Assembly (NCBI GenBank): GCA_030837265.1
Contig: JAUPKV010000571.1
Span: forward strand, 1-8,153
Length of the DNA stretch: 8,153 nt
Direction of reading: 5' to 3'
From: Methanobacteriota archaeon
Lineage (GTDB): Archaea; Halobacteriota; Methanosarcinia; Methanosarcinales; Methanosarcinaceae
Shown piece after piece: positions 4,973 to 8,153 of this stretch. Made by a program: the position numbers and the translations under genes. Below the pieces are notes generated by a model that saw only the letters and a program-made list of their open reading frames with translations, searched no databases and was not told the origin of the DNA. Each line of letters opens with the position of its first letter. The first letter of the stretch is position 1.

Positions 4973-5725
4973 ATGATTGAGGTAAAAAATCTCTCTAAAT
5001 TTTATGGGAGTACAAAGGCAGTTAACGAGGTTTCTCTGACAATTGGGAGAGGCGAACTTTTCGGGCTGCTGGGTCCGAACGGTTCGGGAAAAACGACTAT
5101 GATTAAGATGCTTACCGGGCAGATAAAGCCGACATCCGGTTCCCTTAAAGTACATGGGGTAGATGTGCTCGAAGATCCTATTCGAGTCCGGGAACTTGTA
5201 GGTGTCATCCCGGAGCAGGAAACCCCACCTAGTTTTTTAACTGCGGAAGAATACCTGCATTTCGTTGCAAAAATCAGGAAAATGGAGAATTATACCAGTA
5301 CCTGCGAAAAATGGTTTGAATTCTTTGATTTTGTTGATCAGAAGAACTCGCTGTGTAAGGATCTCTCAAGAGGTACCAGGCAAAAGCTGATGTTTGCGCA
5401 GGCCTTCCTGCATGAACCGGAGCTCGCTATTATCGATGAGCCTCTCATCAACCTGGATCCTGTAATGCAGCGAAAAGTCAAGGATTTTCTCAAAGACTAT
5501 GTAAATCACGGGGGAACGGTATTCATTTCCACTCATATTCTGGAAATCGCAAATGAAATCTGCAGCAGTATCGGGATTATTTACAAAGGGAACCTCGTTT
5601 ACACAGGACGTCTGGATGACCCTGTGCTTCAGGGCAGAAAACTTGAAGAATTCTTCCTTGAACTCGTGAGCAGGCCAGGTGACTACATAGCTTGCTCGAA
5701 AATACCCGGGCAATGCGTATATTAA
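4973..5725 (+). CDS. ABC transporter ATP-binding protein (ABC-2 type)
   Basis: 250-residue cytoplasmic ATPase that would power the permease encoded next. All core elements are present: Walker A GPNGSGKTT (34-42), Q-loop Q82 within IPEQE, signature LSRGTRQKL (131-139), Walker B LAIIDEP with catalytic E156 (151-157), D-loop LINLD (158-162) and switch histidine H188 in STH. One nucleotide-binding domain plus a short C-terminal tail is typical of ATPases paired with ABC-2 permeases (CcmA/NatA-like group). The start ATG has GGAG 7 bases upstream. A TATA-like box about 100 bases upstream suggests its own promoter. The permease starts 64 bases after the stop. The substrate cannot be deduced; export of a drug, lipid, ion or peptide are all possible. 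The upstream MarR-type gene makes stress-induced efflux a reasonable guess only. Confidence 0.93.
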   Translation: MIEVKNLSKFYGSTKAVNEVSLTIGRGELFGLLGPNGSGKTTMIKMLTGQIKPTSGSLKVHGVDVLEDPIRVRELVGVIPEQETPPSFLTAEEYLHFVAKIRKMENYTSTCEKWFEFFDFVDQKNSLCKDLSRGTRQKLMFAQAFLHEPELAIIDEPLINLDPVMQRKVKDFLKDYVNHGGTVFISTHILEIANEICSSIGIIYKGNLVYTGRLDDPVLQGRKLEEFFLELVSRPGDYIACSKIPGQCVY

Positions 5726-5754
5726 AAGCATACATCTGTTAAAATATAAATATA

Positions 5755-5790
5755 GGGATACCAGGGATACTAGGGATAACGGGGATACCA
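5755..5790. repeat. (GGGATACCA)x4 degenerate 9-bp tandem repeat running into the permease start codon
   Basis: Four units, GGGATACCA, GGGATACTA, GGGATAACG and GGGATACCA, fill the end of the spacer between the ATPase and permease genes. The last base of the fourth unit is the A of the permease ATG. The only ribosome-binding-like sequence (GGGG at 5781-5784) is part of the array, so the repeat is also the translation initiation region. Confidence 0.88.
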
Positions 5791-7217
5791 TGTTTGAAAT
5801 ATTCAAAAGCATGATTAAAGAAGAATGGCGAATACATTCAAACATCTTTGGAAATAGCGGCTTTGCCCTTTTTCCCCTCTTTATCTTCCTGTTTACCTTC
5901 TTCGTAAGTCTTATCCTGCCGATTTTTAGAGAAATTTTTTCTTATGCCCAGATAGCTCTTGGAATGCATTACTTTTTTTTGCTTGTAGGAGGCATGGTCG
6001 GAGCCTTCGGACTGATGGGCCGTGAATTCATGAACAGACGCTTCGGGCAGGCAAGCCTGATAGCTTATTCTTCGAGGACGCTCCCTGTTTCCCAGAGGGT
6101 GATTTTTGCAAATTTCCTTGTAAAAGATATAGTATACTATTTTATCCTTTATGTCCTGCCCTTTATCACGGGTTTCGCTCTTGCTGCGGAACTTGTCCCT
6201 TCAGGTAGTTTTCGCCTTCCTGGAGTTCTGCTTACTCTCCTTCTAACCCTTTCCCTGTCCTTCATGATCGGGCTGTCTATGGTGTTTTTACTATCTACAG
6301 TTTATGCGCACTCAGGAAAGCTGTTTATTTCAGGCTTACTGGCTGTAGCTATTTTTCTGCTCTTTATTTCCGGAAATCTGGACTCCACATTCCTGTACAA
6401 CCTACCAAGCCTGTCCTTCTTCCTGGACCCTTCCGAAAACCAGCTCTTGTTTTCCCTTCTCCTTATAACCGTTCCTGCGGCTTTATCTCTAATTTTTTTA
6501 AAGGTAGACTTTCCCCAGGCAAAAAAAAGCTTTCCAAACTCATTTTCTAGAATATGCGGATATCTGGGTTCCTACAGATATACAGCTTTTGTTGCAAAAG
6601 ATTTCCTTGACCTTAAAAGGAGTGAAGGAGGATTTGGGAAAATAATTTTCTCTTTTTTGCTTCCTGCAGCCCTTATCTGGATGCTCCTGTCAGCCCTTGG
6701 AGAAGTCATTCCGGTTTTGAATACTTATATTCTGTTTTCCCTTATACTGGGTGTTCTGTCTTCTTCAATGTATAACTGGCTTACTGAATACGATATCTTT
6801 GCTTCTTATCTCTTTTTTCCCCTGAGAGTCTCGGACATGATAAAGAATAAATTGAATAGCTATTTTATCCTCAATCTAATTCCGTTTTCAATTCTTATCC
6901 TGCTTGCCCTTATAAAAAGGCCTTCAGCCCTGCTCCCATCTCTGCTCCCATCTCTGCTGCTCGATATTTCCATATCGGTTTATATGGTCTCGATATTGAT
7001 CTACCTGACAGGGCTTTCCCCCTCAATAAATCTGTACAATGGAAAGACCTTTGCAATCTATGCCATTTCGATCGTTCCGGTCCTGCTTATTAGTATTGTC
7101 CTGTCAATGTTTAGCCCTTTTTACGTGCTATTAGACCTCCTGCTCATTCCTCTTGCTGCTTACCTGTTGAGAAAGAGTTTCAGTAAATGGGATAGAATTG
7201 ACAGCGCGCTTTTCTAA
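5790..7217 (+). CDS. ABC-2 type transporter permease, about 12 membrane helices
   Basis: 475-residue hydrophobic membrane protein and the expected partner of the ATPase encoded just upstream. By hydrophobicity, helices fall near residues 24-46, 58-76, 112-134, 144-168, 177-195, 218-237, 284-304, 309-331, 355-375, 381-407, 421-441 and 443-460, with a short cytoplasmic N-terminus and a basic C-terminal end (RKSFSKWDR). Loop segments LPVSQR (98-103) and LRVSDM (345-350), each followed by a YFIL...PF helix, look like equivalent positions of two six-helix halves, i.e. a fused duplicated ABC-2 permease. The ABC-2 class mostly exports substrates or acts on membrane lipids; substrate unknown. ATG 5790 is used; the initiation region is a 9-bp tandem repeat. 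A 12-bp tandem repeat at 6930-6953 encodes the doubled LLPS in helix 10. Confidence 0.88.
   Translation: MFEIFKSMIKEEWRIHSNIFGNSGFALFPLFIFLFTFFVSLILPIFREIFSYAQIALGMHYFFLLVGGMVGAFGLMGREFMNRRFGQASLIAYSSRTLPVSQRVIFANFLVKDIVYYFILYVLPFITGFALAAELVPSGSFRLPGVLLTLLLTLSLSFMIGLSMVFLLSTVYAHSGKLFISGLLAVAIFLLFISGNLDSTFLYNLPSLSFFLDPSENQLLFSLLLITVPAALSLIFLKVDFPQAKKSFPNSFSRICGYLGSYRYTAFVAKDFLDLKRSEGGFGKIIFSFLLPAALIWMLLSALGEVIPVLNTYILFSLILGVLSSSMYNWLTEYDIFASYLFFPLRVSDMIKNKLNSYFILNLIPFSILILLALIKRPSALLPSLLPSLLLDISISVYMVSILIYLTGLSPSINLYNGKTFAIYAISIVPVLLISIVLSMFSPFYVLLDLLLIPLAAYLLRKSFSKWDRIDSALF
6930..6953 (+). repeat. In-gene 12-bp tandem duplication (CTGCTCCCATCT x2)
   Basis: Two perfect copies encode the repeated LLPSLLPS segment at the start of a predicted membrane helix of the permease. 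The duplication is in frame and is probably tolerated slippage. Confidence 0.8.
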
Positions 7218-7265
7218 CACCCGAGTTCCGCTTCGGGATCACAGGAAATCGAATATTTTCTGGGA

Positions 7266-7284
7266 GTTGCGATGTAATCGCAAC
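7266..7284. terminator. Stable hairpin after the permease gene
   Basis: An 8-bp perfect stem with a GTA loop lies 48 bases after the permease stop codon. It may be a transcript 3'-end stabiliser or terminator stem; no T-run follows directly, so classical intrinsic termination is doubtful. Confidence 0.35.
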
Positions 7285-7601
7285 AGCACGATGTCTGTTT
7301 CGCTCGCTTTGCTCACTCAAGCAGACTAACTTATCGAGTTTATGAGTGAGTTACTTGAGTCTCATTTCAATCTGAAAGTCGATTAGATGTATTTATTGAA
7401 TTTAATTAGTGCTTTGTTTTTCATTAATCTAAGGATAGAAAACAAGTGCTTATTAGTGCGCAGGGATGGATTTTTAATCATAGATGGCAGATATGTTTAG
7501 GGAAGGGTGTATGAATAACTTGTTTTCTTCAATTAGAAACATGTTGTAGGCTTGCGGTTTTCTTTGTTTGTGATTTCAAATTAGATGATGTGAGCGTATT
7601 G

Positions 7602-7607
7602 AGGGGG
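7602..7607 (+). promoter_or_regulatory. Ribosome binding site supporting a GTG start
   Basis: AGGGGG lies 7 bases upstream of GTG 7615. This spacing supports the GTG as the true start of the potassium channel gene. Confidence 0.65.
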
Positions 7608-7614
7608 AAAGGTT

Positions 7615-8037
7615 GTGATTCCGTTTTTTATAACCATACTAGCGTTTTTGAGAGTGCTCAGAAAGATGCTTAAAGATCCGACGTTTCGATCCCTTCTTTA
7701 TCTAGCGATGTTAACCCTTACTGTTGGCACTTTTTTTTATCACGATGTTGAAGGCTGGGGGTGGCTTGATTCTTTCTATTTCTCGGTAATTACTCTTACA
7801 ACGGTCGGATATGGCGATTTCACTCCAAAAACGGATATCGGAAAGATTTTCACTGTTATTTATATCTTTATTGGACTGGGAATCCTGGTTGGTTTTATCA
7901 CTCCTATCGGAGAGTATATTGTGGAAAGGAGAGTTGAAAAAATGGAGAATAGGAAAAAGAAGAATCAGGAAGAAGAGACATCTGAAACTAAATATAACTT
8001 TTCTGGTGTATTGGGCAAGTTTAAGGGCAAAGGATAA
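7615..8037 (+). CDS. Two-transmembrane potassium channel
   Basis: 140-residue membrane protein of the 2TM potassium channel class; it would work as a tetramer conducting K+ across the cytoplasmic membrane. Order of elements: a short basic N-terminal segment, TM1 about residues 25-42, pore helix about 51-62, selectivity filter TVGYGD (63-68), TM2 about 76-97 with a glycine-rich stretch (GLGILVGF) that could serve as the gating hinge, and a highly charged K/E-rich cytoplasmic tail (about 100-140) likely to be helical. No voltage sensor is present, and no RCK/TrkA-N domain is attached, so it is a minimal KcsA-like pore. GTG 7615 is supported by its ribosome binding site. It seems to be transcribed alone, about 400 bases after the permease, with no visible functional link to it. 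Confidence 0.92.
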   Translation: MIPFFITILAFLRVLRKMLKDPTFRSLLYLAMLTLTVGTFFYHDVEGWGWLDSFYFSVITLTTVGYGDFTPKTDIGKIFTVIYIFIGLGILVGFITPIGEYIVERRVEKMENRKKKNQEEETSETKYNFSGVLGKFKGKG

Positions 8038-8098
8038 GGAAAACATACTAAAAATAATTGTAGGAGAATTTAATCTTTGTGAGTTATACATTCAATAA

Positions 8099-8104
8099 TT
8101 TTTT
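8099..8104 (+). terminator. T6 run after the channel gene
   Basis: A run of six T lies 61 bases past the channel stop codon in AT-rich sequence and is a plausible archaeal terminator. No further gene is evident before the window ends. Confidence 0.35.
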
Positions 8105-8153
8105 AGTGATAATAGTTATAAGTTTAGCTATTGAGCTGTAATTTGAAATTATC

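Larger units (their letters stand above)
7218..7614. other. 397-base intergenic region with several competing hairpins
   Basis: No gene is supported. The first ~145 bases are rich in inverted repeats: CCCGA/TCGGG (7220-7237) just after the permease stop; GTTGCGAT-GTA-ATCGCAAC (7266-7284), a perfect 8-bp stem with a 3-base loop; GTCTGTTT/AAGCAGAC (7293-7326); CTCACTCA/TGAGTGAG (7312-7350); and ACTCAAG/CTTGAGT (7315-7360). The last three overlap and cannot all form together. The rest (7380-7600) is AT-rich and presumably holds the channel gene's promoter; I cannot pick one TATA box with confidence. Confidence 0.65.

Noticed and set aside
5366..5845. 159-codon minus-strand open frame opposite the ATPase and permease genes
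   Set aside because: It is antisense to the ATPase coding sequence with its intact motifs, and part of it is the translated 9-bp repeat (SLVSLVSL); it is a shadow frame.
7484..7549. 21-codon ORF (MADMFREG...) upstream of the channel gene
   Set aside because: It has no ribosome binding site, it is short, and it ends before the channel start without coupling; this is expected by chance.
8079..8141. 20-codon GTG-started hydrophobic peptide after the channel gene with AGGAG upstream
   Set aside because: The spacing to AGGAG (12 bases) is long, the frame is very short and AT-rich, and it includes the likely T6 terminator; there is no supporting homology.

Overview
The window looks like chromosomal DNA of a methanogenic archaeon, most likely Methanosarcina or a close relative. 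The basis is a moderate-to-low GC content, long AT-rich intergenic spaces full of small repeats, T-run terminators, TATA-like promoter boxes, a TrmB-type regulator, and a paralogous gene family that I associate from memory with Methanosarcina. The assignment is inferred from style and content; there is no rRNA or other marker gene here. All genes I can support lie on the + strand.

Layout. (1) Bases 3-1436: the large remainder of a type I restriction-modification DNA methyltransferase (HsdM), cut by the left edge, with no HsdS after it. (2) Bases 1437-3827: an accessory stretch. Two diverged copies (R1, R2) of a ~135-bp structured repeat bracket two tandem paralogous genes of unknown function. 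The N-terminal halves of both proteins resemble the DNA-binding (core-binding) domain of tyrosine recombinases, but no catalytic domain follows. The first paralogue (1827) is broken by an in-frame TAG, and homology to its neighbour continues for some 75 codons beyond it before an apparent -1 frameshift. In a pyrrolysine-using genus the TAG deserves a careful look. A MITE-like element (17-bp inverted repeats, 9-bp flanking direct repeats) sits on the stop codon of the second paralogue. (3) Bases 3828-7217: a transport and regulation cluster: a MarR-family regulator, a short TrmB-type wHTH protein, an ABC transporter ATPase and its polytopic permease. Perfect or near-perfect 9-bp tandem repeats lie in both spacers around the ATPase gene, one forming a ladder of T-runs and one running into the permease start codon. 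(4) Bases 7218-8153: a non-coding spacer with several competing hairpins, then a small two-helix potassium channel with a TVGYGD filter.

How the parts may work together: the MarR and TrmB-like proteins probably control the ATPase-permease pair, which together could form one exporter or membrane-remodelling ABC-2 transporter; its substrate cannot be read from the sequence. The HsdM fragment, the paralogue pair with its repeats and the K+ channel show no evident functional link to that cluster.
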